Source: an uncultured Gemmiger sp.
GTDB taxonomy: Bacteria > Bacillota > Clostridia > Oscillospirales > Ruminococcaceae
NCBI GenBank assembly: GCA_944388145.1
Contig: CALXHQ010000010.1
Location: forward strand, 42,736 to 106,735
Direction of reading: 5' to 3'
Length of the DNA: 64,000 nucleotides
Both the position numbers and the translations under genes were made by a program. This document shows, one piece after another, positions 37,294 through 45,087 of this stretch. The notes under the pieces were generated by a model that was not told the origin of the DNA, ran no database searches, and worked only from the letters and a program-made list of their open reading frames with translations. Numbering within the stretch: the stretch's first letter is position 1; every line of letters starts with the position of its first letter.

Positions 37294-38691
37294 ATGACAG
37301 ATCCGCGTTGGGCGTCCATCGACGCCTTTGCCGAGTCCAATCGTGACAACATTCTGCGGGATATTTCCCGCCTGTGCGCTGTGCCCAGTGTGGAAGGCAA
37401 ACCGGAGCCCGATGCCCCCTTCGGCCCCGGCCCCCGCGATGCATTGGCCAAGGCACTGGAGATTGCCGCCGACCTGGGCCTGGATGTCCACAATGCCGAC
37501 AGCTACATCGGCTGGGCCGAGACTGGCCCCATCGCCAAGGGACAGAAGTTTTTGGCCACCATCACCCACACCGACGTGGTGCCGGAGGGCAACGGCTGGG
37601 ACGCCGACCCCTACACTGTGCGGCTGCGGGAGGGCTGGCTGCTGGGACGCGGTGTTTCGGACGATAAGGGTCCCAGCATTCTCTGCCTGTATGCGCTGAA
37701 ATACCTGAAGGACAGCGGCATTGCGCTGCGCTACCCCGTCCGTGCGCTGCTGGGCGCCAACGAGGAAACCAACATGAAGGACGTGGAATATTACGCCAAG
37801 CACTTTGAGATGCCCGCCTTCTGCTTTACCCCAGACGCGGAGTTTCCCGTTTGCAACGGCGAAAAAGGCGGTTTCAACGGCGAGATCGTCAGCCCGGTGT
37901 TTGAAAATGGCGTGATTCTCGATTTTGCCGGCGGCGTGGCGCACAATGCAGTGCCCGACCGTGCCCACTGTGTGGTGCGTACAGCGGCGGATGCCATCCG
38001 CACCGGCGAGGGCGTGACATTGGAAGACAACGGCGACGGCACCCTGACCCTGCGCGGTTGGGGCAAGAGCGGTCACGCCGCCATGCCCCAAGGTACTGTG
38101 AACGCCATTGGCCTGTTGGTGAACTGCCTGCTGGATTCCGGCATTTGCACCCCGGCCGAAACCGCCTACCTGAAGGTGCTGCACAAACTGCATGCCGCCA
38201 CCGACGGCAGCGTTCTGGGTATTGCGGCGGACGATGGCCTGTTTGACCCCCTGACGATCATTGGCGGTACCATCGAAATGCGGGACGGTGCGCTGCGCCA
38301 GAGCTTTGACTGCCGCTTTCCCACCAATACCGATGCCGAGAAACTGACCGCCGCTATGACCGCCGCCTGCGGCGACGCAGCCCGCCTGGAGGATCTTGGC
38401 AGCCGGGTACCCTTCTATATTCCCGCCGACAGCCCCGCCATCCAGACACTGATCCACACTTACAACGAGGTCACCGGCGAGGACAAAAAGCCTTTTACCA
38501 TGGGCGGCGGCACCTACGCCCGCCACTTTCCGTTTGCGGTCAGCTTTGGTCCCGAACACACCGACCTGCCCCTGCCTGACTTTGCCGGCCCGATGCACGG
38601 TGCCAACGAGGGTGCCAACTTTGACAAAATGATTGAGGCATTGAAAATTTATATTCTGGCCCTGCTGCGGCTGGAAGAACTGGAATTCTGA
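37294..38691 (+). CDS. M20-family metallopeptidase (PepV-like dipeptidase)
   Basis: A 465-residue zinc dipeptidase. The metal site appears as THTDVVPEGNGWDADPY (His and the catalytic-side Asp), then GRGVSDDKGP (bridging Asp) and LGANEETNMKD (catalytic Glu next to the metal Glu), and a late His in GPMHGANEGANFD. Long insertion between the catalytic lobes and total length fit PepV/Xaa-His dipeptidases, which cleave dipeptides in the cytosol. Start ATG follows GGAGG upstream. Monocistronic. Confidence 0.93.
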   Translation: MTDPRWASIDAFAESNRDNILRDISRLCAVPSVEGKPEPDAPFGPGPRDALAKALEIAADLGLDVHNADSYIGWAETGPIAKGQKFLATITHTDVVPEGNGWDADPYTVRLREGWLLGRGVSDDKGPSILCLYALKYLKDSGIALRYPVRALLGANEETNMKDVEYYAKHFEMPAFCFTPDAEFPVCNGEKGGFNGEIVSPVFENGVILDFAGGVAHNAVPDRAHCVVRTAADAIRTGEGVTLEDNGDGTLTLRGWGKSGHAAMPQGTVNAIGLLVNCLLDSGICTPAETAYLKVLHKLHAATDGSVLGIAADDGLFDPLTIIGGTIEMRDGALRQSFDCRFPTNTDAEKLTAAMTAACGDAARLEDLGSRVPFYIPADSPAIQTLIHTYNEVTGEDKKPFTMGGGTYARHFPFAVSFGPEHTDLPLPDFAGPMHGANEGANFDKMIEALKIYILALLRLEELEF

Positions 38692-38731
38692 CAGGATTTT
38701 TCCTAGCCTGGGGTTGTCACCCTTTCCATCA

Positions 38732-38773
38732 AAAAGGCCTGTACCTGCGTCACTTGGCAGGTACAGGCCTTTT
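38732..38773. terminator. Bidirectional terminator
   Basis: AAAAGGCCTGTACCTG pairs perfectly with CAGGTACAGGCCTTTT around a 10-base loop, between the converging M20 gene and the small membrane protein gene. Confidence 0.9.
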
Positions 38774-38792
38774 GTCTGTGTGTAATGCAAGA

Positions 38793-38936
38793 TTACTCTT
38801 CGGCGTCACTTGCCTGAGGGTCCCCATAGATGGAGATGTAATCCTCCTCTTCATCCCGGTTCAGCAGAGAAACGATTAGATAGGCAATTCCTGCCAGAGC
38901 CGCCAGCACAACCAACAGCTTCATAAACGTTTTCAT
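38793..38936 (-). CDS. Small single-helix membrane protein
   Basis: A 47-residue protein: MKTFMKLLVVLAALAGIAYL is a membrane helix, followed by a very acidic cytosolic or outer tail (RDEEEDYISIYGDPQ). AGGAGG lies eight bases before ATG and a promoter is present at 39019-39047, so it is probably real despite its size. The longer in-frame reading upstream covers its leader. Function unknown. Confidence 0.7.
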   Translation of the reverse strand: MKTFMKLLVVLAALAGIAYLIVSLLNRDEEEDYISIYGDPQASDAEE

Positions 38937-39016
38937 ACCACATACCTCCTGGCCCGACCCGCGGGCAAACTTCCTGATGCACCCCCACGGCAGGGCAGAG
39001 TGCAGGCAGGTTAAAT

Positions 39017-39197
39017 TTAGTATACCACAGGGGATGGCAAAGTACAATCAAAACGGCGGAATTTGTTGCCCGTCTGTGTTTGGAATGTCGAAGCAATATC
39101 GGTTTTGGTGCAATTATCCCCCATGCGCAGTCCCCTGGTACCGCAGACGCTGCCCTTCCGCGTCCGCCAGGAAGATGCGGCACTCCTCGCAGTACAT
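39017..39197 (-). pseudogene. Possible frameshifted zinc-ribbon gene
   Basis: From ATG 39197 (AGAGGCGG six bases upstream) the frame reads MYCEECRIFLADAEG and stops after 27 residues. Shifting one base gives SVCGTRGLRMGDN, which would supply the second Cys knuckle of a zinc ribbon. A small broken zinc-ribbon protein is possible; chance is also possible. From 39198 to 39465 I see no convincing gene. Confidence 0.3.
39019..39047 (-). promoter_or_regulatory. Promoter of the 47-residue membrane protein
   Basis: Minus-strand TTGTAC, 17 bases, TATACT with TGTGG just before it (extended -10). Confidence 0.65.
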
Positions 39198-39465
39198 AAA
39201 GTACCGCCTCTCCCGGTCACCCGCCCGCTCGGTCACAACCGCGCGGCAGCAACGTCCAGCAGAATTTGATAAAGCGGATCTGCTTTTCCGGTTGTACGCC
39301 AAACTGTCCTTCGCGCGGTTGCCCTCGTGGATGACGGTATCCGTGCGCCGCTTCAGGATACCGCCGGCAAGCCGTATCTCATCCGGCAGATCCATGAACA
39401 GCACGGCGGGAACCCGCGCCCTGCGGCGGCATGGCAGTTTTTTCATAACTGCCGAACCGCCCAAT

Positions 39466-40299
39466 TCACCCCGGATACCGGGGTGAGTCCTCATACACCA
39501 CAAAGCCGCCCAGTTCGCCCTCATCGGTGTAGCCATAGGCGAACGCCTTGCTGCGCATGGCTGCATAGAACTCTGCCATGGTCGCATCATAATAGGGTGC
39601 CAGGAACAGAAAGCCCAGTCCCAGTGTGAGCACACACAGCAGATACCAGCCAATAAAGGACATTTGCAGCAGGAAGATATGCCATTTTTCACCATGCATG
39701 ATTTGGCGGCTGAGTTCTCGGGCACGGCGTGAAGTCATGTAGGGATTTTCCGCCAGCAGATACGGCACCAGCAGGTACTGGTAACTCCAGAGGATTCCCG
39801 GCACATAGAACAGGAAGGTGCCCAGCAGGATTTTCAGATCCGTAAGGATCTGCGCTTTGACCACCTTGAGATAGGTACCGGAAAAAACCGAGAACTCCGT
39901 ACGGATATATGAGCGTCCCTGCCGGTGCTCCATCAGATAACGGCACAGGCCAATGCGCACCGGATTGGCAACAAACGCCCGATAGGTCATACCGATGGCC
40001 AGTGAGATAACCAGTACCGCAAGGAAAACACCCACAAATACCAGAGCCAGCATAGCCAGATACCCCTGCGGCAATTCTGCCAGCAGTTCTCTCAGCGCCG
40101 CCGTGTTTCCCGTCCACACGCGGGGCGTGGTGGCATTTTGCCAGGCCTCAACTACTGTATCACAGGTCGTGTATGCATAGTAGATGGCCGCATTGCCGCC
40201 CAGCACAGCGGCCAGCAGACAGGCGCCCAGCACGCGCCAGTAGCGAACGCCCCATAGCGCCTGCCGAGCATTTTGTTTGAGCATACCACAGGTCCACAT
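39466..40299 (-). CDS. DUF975-type membrane protein
   Basis: A 277-residue protein with about five membrane helices, including YLAMLALVFVGVFLAVLVIS and LLCVLTLGLGFLFLAPYY. Typical of the DUF975 group are the early RQALWG-RYW segment, ILWSYQYLLVPYLLAENPYM (family 'y.ya.y.l.dnp.l') followed by SRRARELSRQIMHGEKW. Cellular role unknown. ATG 40299 with a G-rich ribosome site; the 54 extra in-frame codons upstream are not protein-like. Confidence 0.82.
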   Translation of the reverse strand: MWTCGMLKQNARQALWGVRYWRVLGACLLAAVLGGNAAIYYAYTTCDTVVEAWQNATTPRVWTGNTAALRELLAELPQGYLAMLALVFVGVFLAVLVISLAIGMTYRAFVANPVRIGLCRYLMEHRQGRSYIRTEFSVFSGTYLKVVKAQILTDLKILLGTFLFYVPGILWSYQYLLVPYLLAENPYMTSRRARELSRQIMHGEKWHIFLLQMSFIGWYLLCVLTLGLGFLFLAPYYDATMAEFYAAMRSKAFAYGYTDEGELGGFVVYEDSPRYPG

Positions 40300-40471
40300 A
40301 GTGTATTTCCCCCCTTGCCGCCCGGCCTCCCCTGCCGAAGGGACAGGGTGTTTCGTGACCGGGCCGCAGATTCTGTACAATTTTGTCTTTTTATTATAGC
40401 ACAGCACTCCCCAAAAGGGAACCGCAGGCGCTTCCGCGCAGTCTCCCGGGCTCAAATGCAAAACCCGCCCC

Positions 40472-40500
40472 TTGACAGGGCAGCAATGGTGTGGTAAGCT
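40472..40500 (+). promoter_or_regulatory. Promoter of the flavodoxin gene
   Basis: Perfect TTGACA with a weak -10 (TAAGCT) 17 bases on, immediately followed by a long palindrome. A strong -35 with a poor -10 fits a regulated promoter. Confidence 0.55.
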
Positions 40501-40502
40501 CT

Positions 40503-40534
40503 CACTGTAAGTTAGCTTTTGCTAACTTACAGTG
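40503..40534. promoter_or_regulatory. Perfect 14-bp palindrome at flavodoxin transcription start
   Basis: CACTGTAAGTTAGC, loop TTTT, GCTAACTTACAGTG. It covers the expected start site, so it is either an operator or the first hairpin of the mRNA. The core GTTAGC-N4-GCTAAC is reminiscent of DtxR/IdeR iron-repressor sites; that link is inference. Confidence 0.65.
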
Positions 40535-40684
40535 TCTCCCGCCTTCTTTGTTTCCGCACAGCGGCAGCGGGACAGAGATCCGCGGCACACCTCTGCCGAG
40601 TCTCCATGCCATGTATCGGGGAGGTGCAGAATTCATTTCAAGCACTTGCCGCAGCAAACACCAGAGAGAAGGAAGGTCTTTTCA

Positions 40685-41107
40685 ATGAGCAAAATTGCAG
40701 TGGTCTATTGGAGCGGCACCGGCAATACCGCAACAATGGCGGACATGGTCGTTGCCGGCGCATCGGCTGCCGGTGCAAAGGTTGACCGTTTTCCTGCCGG
40801 GGAATTTTCGGCAGAGATGGTGGATCAGTTTGACGCCATCGCCTTCGGCTGCCCCGCTATGGGTGCCGAGCAATTGGAAGAAAGTGAGTTTGAACCGATG
40901 TTCCGCTCCTGCCTACCCAAACTGAGCGGCAAGAAGGTCGGCCTCTTCGGCAGCTATGGCTGGGGTGACGGTGAATGGATGCACAGCTGGTGCGAAAACT
41001 GCCGGCAGTCCGGCATTGCCCTGGTAACCGACGGTGTTATCTGTAACGGTGCGCCCGACGATTCGGCCGAGGCTGACTGCAAGGCTCTCGGCGCCGCCCT
41101 GGCCTGA
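40685..41107 (+). CDS. Short-chain flavodoxin
   Basis: A 140-residue flavodoxin: FMN phosphate loop WSGTGNTATMAD at residues 9-20, the second loop FGCPAMGAEQLEESEFEPM, and FGSYGWGDGEWMHSW which contacts the isoalloxazine ring. Carries electrons in place of ferredoxin, often when iron is short. AAGGAAGG lies eight bases before ATG 40685. The leader is about 170 bases and starts with the palindrome, suggesting iron or redox control. Monocistronic with its own terminator. Confidence 0.95.
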   Translation: MSKIAVVYWSGTGNTATMADMVVAGASAAGAKVDRFPAGEFSAEMVDQFDAIAFGCPAMGAEQLEESEFEPMFRSCLPKLSGKKVGLFGSYGWGDGEWMHSWCENCRQSGIALVTDGVICNGAPDDSAEADCKALGAALA

Positions 41108-41225
41108 AGATCCCCCGCTTTTTTCCACTGATCAGGCAGCGGGCATGTGTCTTTCCACCGCAGAGGACTGTCGGGTTGCCTGTCGCATCTGCACAGCGAG
41201 CACGCTGCGAATTTTTCCTGTTTCA

Positions 41226-41272
41226 ACCAGCCCGGTTTTCTCCGGATGAGAACCGGGCTGGTCATTGTTTTT
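41226..41272. terminator. Terminator, flavodoxin / TIGR03915 gene
   Basis: ACCAGCCCGGTTTTC pairs with GAGAACCGGGCTGGT and is followed by CATTGTTTTT. It overlaps the last codons of the convergent gene. Confidence 0.82.
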
Positions 41273-42047
41273 CCCGATTGCGGCCTGCCTTCTGGTAGAG
41301 CGGCATCTCGCACATATCCTGCCAAAAGCGCTTTGGACAATGGGTACGCTGACAAGTTTCGTTGCGGCGTTCCTCAATGGTCAAAGCCTGGAAAAAACGC
41401 CGCCACATCCGCTGCCACTGTTCCTCTGCCGCATCGGGTTCCGGATCGTATTGATCCATGGGCAGATACTGCACCACATCCCCGCGGCGCAACATGGCCG
41501 TATGATGGGTCGCATCACAGATTAGAAAGCTTTCGTCCGGCAAACGGCTGCAGAAGTGCGCCCGCAACAACGGCAGCACGCGATTTTTCGGGTGGATCAC
41601 CGCACCCAGCATGTTTCCACGCTGTTCAAACCGGAGGAATTCAATCATCAGATGGGCTTCATTCTGTACGGTGCGCTCCAACTCCCAGGCACGGCAGACA
41701 GCGGCATCGCCCAGCATCGCTGCCGCATTGGGGCCGATTTCAAAGGCACGGCGAATAAATCGCAGCAGATCCATATCCTTTTCTTCCTCACCGCTGAGAA
41801 AGGCAATGGCCAACCGATACCGCACTGCACCGCCAAGGCGGCCAATGCCGGCAAACACGCGCCGAGCGTTGGTCTCTACGGTAACAATCTCCCGTTCAGG
41901 ATAAAGGGATAGCTGTGCCTGACCGGGGGCTGCGATGGCCAGCGGCACCTCTTTGTGTGCAAAGCTTTCGAACACGCAGCAGAGGAACCCGGCAAAGCTG
42001 CCGTCATACCGGTAAACCAAGTCTTTTACATCCGCCCTGTAATGCAT
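41262..42047 (-). CDS. Probable DNA-metabolism protein, partner of radical SAM (TIGR03915-like)
   Basis: A 261-residue protein starting MHYRADVKDLVYRYDGSFAG; the 'YDGSFeGfL.avf' opening, the RAFEIGPNAAAMLGD block, HLMIEFLRFEQR and HPKNRVLPLLRAHFCSR and WQRMWRRFFQALTIEERRN are the hallmarks of the TIGR03915 group (from memory). Members are always found beside the radical SAM protein that precedes it here and are suspected to process or repair DNA. ATG 42047 has AGGAGG seven bases upstream and overlaps the end of the radical SAM gene by 22 bases, so the two are translated together. Biochemical role unknown. Confidence 0.87.
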   Translation of the reverse strand: MHYRADVKDLVYRYDGSFAGFLCCVFESFAHKEVPLAIAAPGQAQLSLYPEREIVTVETNARRVFAGIGRLGGAVRYRLAIAFLSGEEEKDMDLLRFIRRAFEIGPNAAAMLGDAAVCRAWELERTVQNEAHLMIEFLRFEQRGNMLGAVIHPKNRVLPLLRAHFCSRLPDESFLICDATHHTAMLRRGDVVQYLPMDQYDPEPDAAEEQWQRMWRRFFQALTIEERRNETCQRTHCPKRFWQDMCEMPLYQKAGRNREKQ

Positions 42048-43393
42048 GTGACCGCCTCCTGCCGCAGCAGCTGCGCTGCCTCCTGTGCGGGCATCCCCTG
42101 CCCGGTCAGCTGATGCATCTGTGGCGCGGCATCCGGCAAGGCAGTGGGCAAAAAATCATCCAGGCTCAACTGCTGCATTCCCACGCCAAAGGCTTTGGGG
42201 TCCACCAGTGCCCCTGCAATCTCACTGCGGCTGCCATGCGCCCCCAGGCAGCCGTTACAGGTGATAAAATACTGCGCCCGTTTGAGCACAACGCCCAAAC
42301 GTTTCAGTTCCGGCATTCCCAGCGTTTGCAGTTTGCGTGCCTTTACGATACGGCGCGCGCTTTTGGGGCCGATCCCCGGAACCCGCAGCAGCTCATTGAG
42401 TGGTGCCCGGTTCACTTCCACCGGGAAAAATTCAGGGTGCCGTACCGCCCAATCACATTTCGGGTCCAGGTATGGATCAAAATTCGGCTCATTCTCGCTG
42501 AGCAGCTCTCCTGCCGAGAAGTGATAGAAGCGCAGCAGCCAGTCCGCCTGGTACAGCCGATGTTCCCGCAGCAGCGGCGGCCGGGTTGTCAGTGCAGGCA
42601 GGCGGGAATCCTGCACCACAGGCAAATACGCCGAATAAAAGACTCGTTTCAAAGAGTATTTTTTGTACAGTGCCTCGGTAAGCGTCAAAATGTGGCGATC
42701 CGTTTCCGGCGAGGCGCCAATGATCATTTGGGTGCTTTGTCCCGCTGGAGCAAACTTTGGTGCCGTGCGGTATAACTGCAGTTCCCGCTGATTCTGGCGG
42801 GCTTCGGCAGCAATTTGCCCCATAGGGCGCAGCACCGCCGATTTCTGCTTATCCGGGGCAAGCCGATGCAAACTTTCTTCGCTGGGCAGCTCAATATTTA
42901 CCGACAGGCGGTCGGCCAGCATCCCCAGCCGGTGGATCAGCAGCGCATCTGCGCCAGGAATGGTTTTGGCATGAATATAGCCGCGGAAATGATACTCTTC
43001 CCGCAGAATGCGCAGCGCTTCGATCATGCGCTCCATCGTAATATCCGGGCTGCCCAGAACCGCACTGGACAAAAACAGTCCCTCGATATAATTGCGCCGG
43101 TAGAACCCGATGGTCAACTCTGCCAGTTCCCGGGGGGTAAAAGTTGCCCGCGGCACATCGTTGGAGCGGCGATTAACGCAGTAGCAGCAATCGTAGCAGC
43201 AGGCATTGGAAAGCAGCACCTTGAGCAGCGAGACACAGCGTCCATCCGGTGTGAAAGAGTGGCAGATACCCGCAGCGCTGCAGCTGCCCAAACTGCCATG
43301 CCGGCCGCCGCGGTCCACCCCGCTGGAAGTACATGCCACATCATACTTGGCACTGTCGGCCAGGATCTCCAATTTTTCCGCAAGTTCTGCCAT
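42026..43393 (-). CDS. Putative DNA modification/repair radical SAM protein (TIGR03916-like)
   Basis: A 455-residue radical SAM enzyme. The iron-sulfur/SAM motif C-x3-C-x2-C appears in NACCYDCCYCVNRR near residue 85, and a further early Cys pair in GSCSAAGICHSF. The C-terminal part has a helix-hairpin-helix DNA-binding motif, LLRVPGIGPKSARRIVKARK, near residue 340. Radical chemistry plus HhH suggests action on DNA bases. ATG 43393 has AGGAGG eight bases upstream; an in-frame GTG 18 bases earlier is less likely. The gene overlaps its partner. Substrate is unknown. Confidence 0.9.
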   Translation of the reverse strand: MAELAEKLEILADSAKYDVACTSSGVDRGGRHGSLGSCSAAGICHSFTPDGRCVSLLKVLLSNACCYDCCYCVNRRSNDVPRATFTPRELAELTIGFYRRNYIEGLFLSSAVLGSPDITMERMIEALRILREEYHFRGYIHAKTIPGADALLIHRLGMLADRLSVNIELPSEESLHRLAPDKQKSAVLRPMGQIAAEARQNQRELQLYRTAPKFAPAGQSTQMIIGASPETDRHILTLTEALYKKYSLKRVFYSAYLPVVQDSRLPALTTRPPLLREHRLYQADWLLRFYHFSAGELLSENEPNFDPYLDPKCDWAVRHPEFFPVEVNRAPLNELLRVPGIGPKSARRIVKARKLQTLGMPELKRLGVVLKRAQYFITCNGCLGAHGSRSEIAGALVDPKAFGVGMQQLSLDDFLPTALPDAAPQMHQLTGQGMPAQEAAQLLRQEAVTCITGRM

Positions 43394-43573
43394 TTTTTGG
43401 CCCTCCTGCACACCAGGTTCCGCACTACCCGGTCAAAATGGATACAGCAAAGCTCACCTACCCCACTGCGGGGCAGGTCATCTGTCACGCTTTTTCATTT
43501 TTGAAAACGCTCCGACAGAAGCATTTCCCTGCACACGGTCCATCCCAAATCTTTTTTGTGATACCAAATATTA

Positions 43574-43594
43574 CCCCCATGGTCCGCATGGGGG
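43574..43594 (-). terminator. Hairpin after the repressor gene
   Basis: CCCCCATG pairs with CATGGGGG around a 5-base loop, 17 bases after the stop at 43611 on the minus strand. T-run is weak. Confidence 0.5.
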
Positions 43595-43610
43595 CCCTGC
43601 CGGATTGGGA

Positions 43611-44234
43611 TTACCATTTGGTTTTAGTCTCCACCACCTTGCCGGCGATGTACAGATGATTCAGTTCTTCTCCCTTAATGATCAGATCCTCATAGGCCGG
43701 GTTGAAGGGATGCAGGACCACAGCGTTGCCGCGGCGAATATATTTTTTCAGAGTTCCCTCGCCGTCGGTACCATAGACCATCACGCCAAGTTCCCCGTTT
43801 TCCAGCGTCGACTGACGGTGCACCAAAGCCAAGTCGCCGTCGGAAATGCGAGGTTCCATGCTATCCCCCTTGACCACCAGGTAAAAATAGTTGTCCGGGT
43901 CCTTAACGCAAGCGTACTCTGTTCCGTAGTCCTCCTCAAACGCCAGAGCCCCATATCCGGCGCGGACCGTCCCCACCACGGGGATCGGGCACTCGGTATA
44001 GCTGGAGAGCACCCGTCCCACCGGGGGCGTAAAGTCCGGCTGCTGCAGGCCAAGCAGCACATCGGTGGTTGTGTCCAGCAGTTCTGCCAGGCGGGCCACC
44101 ATGGCCGGGTCCGGTGTGGAGCGTCCTGTCTCCCATTTGCCAACCGCCTGCTGTGTGACCCCCAACGCCCGGGACAGCTCTGCCTGGCTGATTTTTTTGT
44201 TTTTTCTCGCCTGCTTCAACCGCTCTGAAAACAT
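43611..44234 (-). CDS. LexA/CI-like self-cleaving repressor (XRE HTH + S24 peptidase)
   Basis: A 207-residue regulator. Residues 1-60 are an XRE helix-turn-helix (KISQAELSRALGVTQQAVGKW). A linker leads to the S24 domain: the Ala-Gly cleavage bond in TVRAGYGAL near residue 93, the catalytic Ser in VKGDSMEPRISDGD near residue 123, and the Lys in GEGTLKKYIRRGN near residue 160. Such proteins cleave themselves on RecA filaments after DNA damage (HdiR, CI). Its promoter contains one ACAAC-N5-GTNGT operator and the facing gene contains two, so it should repress both itself and the small membrane protein. No phage genes surround it, so it looks chromosomal. Confidence 0.94.
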   Translation of the reverse strand: MFSERLKQARKNKKISQAELSRALGVTQQAVGKWETGRSTPDPAMVARLAELLDTTTDVLLGLQQPDFTPPVGRVLSSYTECPIPVVGTVRAGYGALAFEEDYGTEYACVKDPDNYFYLVVKGDSMEPRISDGDLALVHRQSTLENGELGVMVYGTDGEGTLKKYIRRGNAVVLHPFNPAYEDLIIKGEELNHLYIAGKVVETKTKW

Positions 44235-44275
44235 GATGGTAATACCTCCGGCATGTGGCCACTTTGTTTTTTGTA

Positions 44276-44304
44276 ATTATACAACCTTTTGTGGTATTTG
44301 TAAA
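44276..44304 (-). promoter_or_regulatory. Promoter of the repressor gene
   Basis: Minus-strand TTTACA and perfect TATAAT, spacer 17 bases. The spacer contains operator 1. Confidence 0.8.
44281..44295. promoter_or_regulatory. Operator 1 (imperfect)
   Basis: ACAACCTTTTGTGGT: matches ACAAC-N5-GTTGT except one base. It overlaps the spacer and -10 of the repressor promoter. Confidence 0.7.
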
Positions 44305-44347
44305 GTATTTCGTCAAGCGCATCAAACAAAACGTTGTATTTTCCCAC

Positions 44348-44376
44348 TTGACAACAACTTTTAGTTGTATTATACT
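44348..44376 (+). promoter_or_regulatory. Promoter of the 93-residue membrane protein
   Basis: Perfect TTGACA and TATACT, spacer exactly 17 bases, with operator 2 filling the spacer. Confidence 0.85.
44354..44368. promoter_or_regulatory. Operator 2 (perfect)
   Basis: ACAACTTTTAGTTGT, a perfect ACAAC-N5-GTTGT palindrome between the -35 and -10 boxes; bound repressor would block polymerase. Confidence 0.82.
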
Positions 44377-44387
44377 GAGTTCAGTCA

Positions 44388-44402
44388 ACAACTATACGTT
44401 GT
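44388..44402. promoter_or_regulatory. Operator 3 (perfect)
   Basis: ACAACTATACGTTGT, centred 34 bases after operator 2, just downstream of the transcription start. Confidence 0.82.
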
Positions 44403-44469
44403 TTCTCTTGCGGTTTGGGTACACTTCTTTGGAAGTTCTCAATGCGATTCAACTTGGGAGGAATTCATC

Positions 44470-44751
44470 ATGAAGCATTCTTCTTGGAAGCAAGCTGTCG
44501 CCAATTGTCTGCTGACGGGCGAATTTGTGATTTTGTTCTTTCTGCTTTGTGCGGCCGCGCAGGGCAGCATGCCGTTGTTTCAAGCCCTTCTGTACGCAGT
44601 ACTCTCTTTTTTGTGTGTCAATTTTACAGCTTCGCTCATTATCCGCTCCGGGCGGCAGGCTTATGAGCCATCTGCCCGGTATCATCGTTGTGCCTCACGT
44701 CATACTTCGATCGTGTTGCCGGCAGGGCACCAAAAGCGCCATGCTGCCTGA
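44470..44751 (+). CDS. Small two-helix membrane protein under repressor control
   Basis: A 93-residue protein: a short basic N-terminus, helix 1 LLTGEFVILFFLLCAAAQG (about residues 14-32), helix 2 LFQALLYAVLSFLCVNFTAS (about 36-55), and a basic His/Arg-rich tail. GGGAGGA lies seven bases before ATG 44470 and the promoter carries two operators of the facing repressor, so expression is probably induced by DNA damage. Position facing a LexA-type gene recalls yneA (division inhibitor beside lexA in Bacillus), but sequence and two-helix topology differ. Function unknown; a damage-induced division inhibitor or membrane-active toxin are the two options. Confidence 0.75.
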   Translation: MKHSSWKQAVANCLLTGEFVILFFLLCAAAQGSMPLFQALLYAVLSFLCVNFTASLIIRSGRQAYEPSARYHRCASRHTSIVLPAGHQKRHAA

Positions 44752-44796
44752 GCCCTCCCTTTCCGCCATCCCCCGTCCTAGGGGCGTCCATATAAC

Positions 44797-44873
44797 TGCA
44801 CAAAACTCTCGTCTGTCCTGTATTCCCGCAAGCGTTCCCCGTTCCATGCAGGTCCCGGCGAGAGTTTTGTGCA
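44797..44873. repeat. 15-bp perfect inverted repeat enclosing 47 bases
   Basis: Left arm TGCACAAAACTCTCG and right arm CGAGAGTTTTGTGCA are perfect complements. Inside, CCTGTAT pairs with ATGCAGG, so an RNA from here would fold into one long stacked stem. It sits between the 93-residue gene and nagB, in a gene-free stretch (44752-45087). It could be a structured RNA, a terminator or a small mobile repeat; no target duplication was seen. Confidence 0.75.
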
Positions 44874-45087
44874 ATCCGGGCCGCCATGGGACTCCTCTTT
44901 TGTCCACATAGAAACCGGGTGTTACAGCCGGATGTCGTTCCGAAGGCGCTTTGAACACATTTTTATCCCAATCTCCATCTGAATTTGAAAAAAGCTTGGC
45001 AAAACCTATTTTCAAACCGCCGGCAAAGCGCTATACTGATAGCTAAGGACAACCGCTTTCAGCGGAGTATAAAGGAGATGTTTGGAT

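Noticed and set aside
39198-39465. Minus-strand frame with MKKLPCRRRARVPAV
   Set aside because: No ribosome site and no recognisable domain; treated as non-coding.
43611-44234. Prophage immunity region
   Set aside because: The repressor resembles phage CI, but no integrase, replication or structural phage gene is adjacent; the neighbours are chromosomal.
44695-45015. 106-codon minus frame across the 15-bp inverted repeat
   Set aside because: No ribosome site, composition not protein-like, crosses a perfect inverted repeat.
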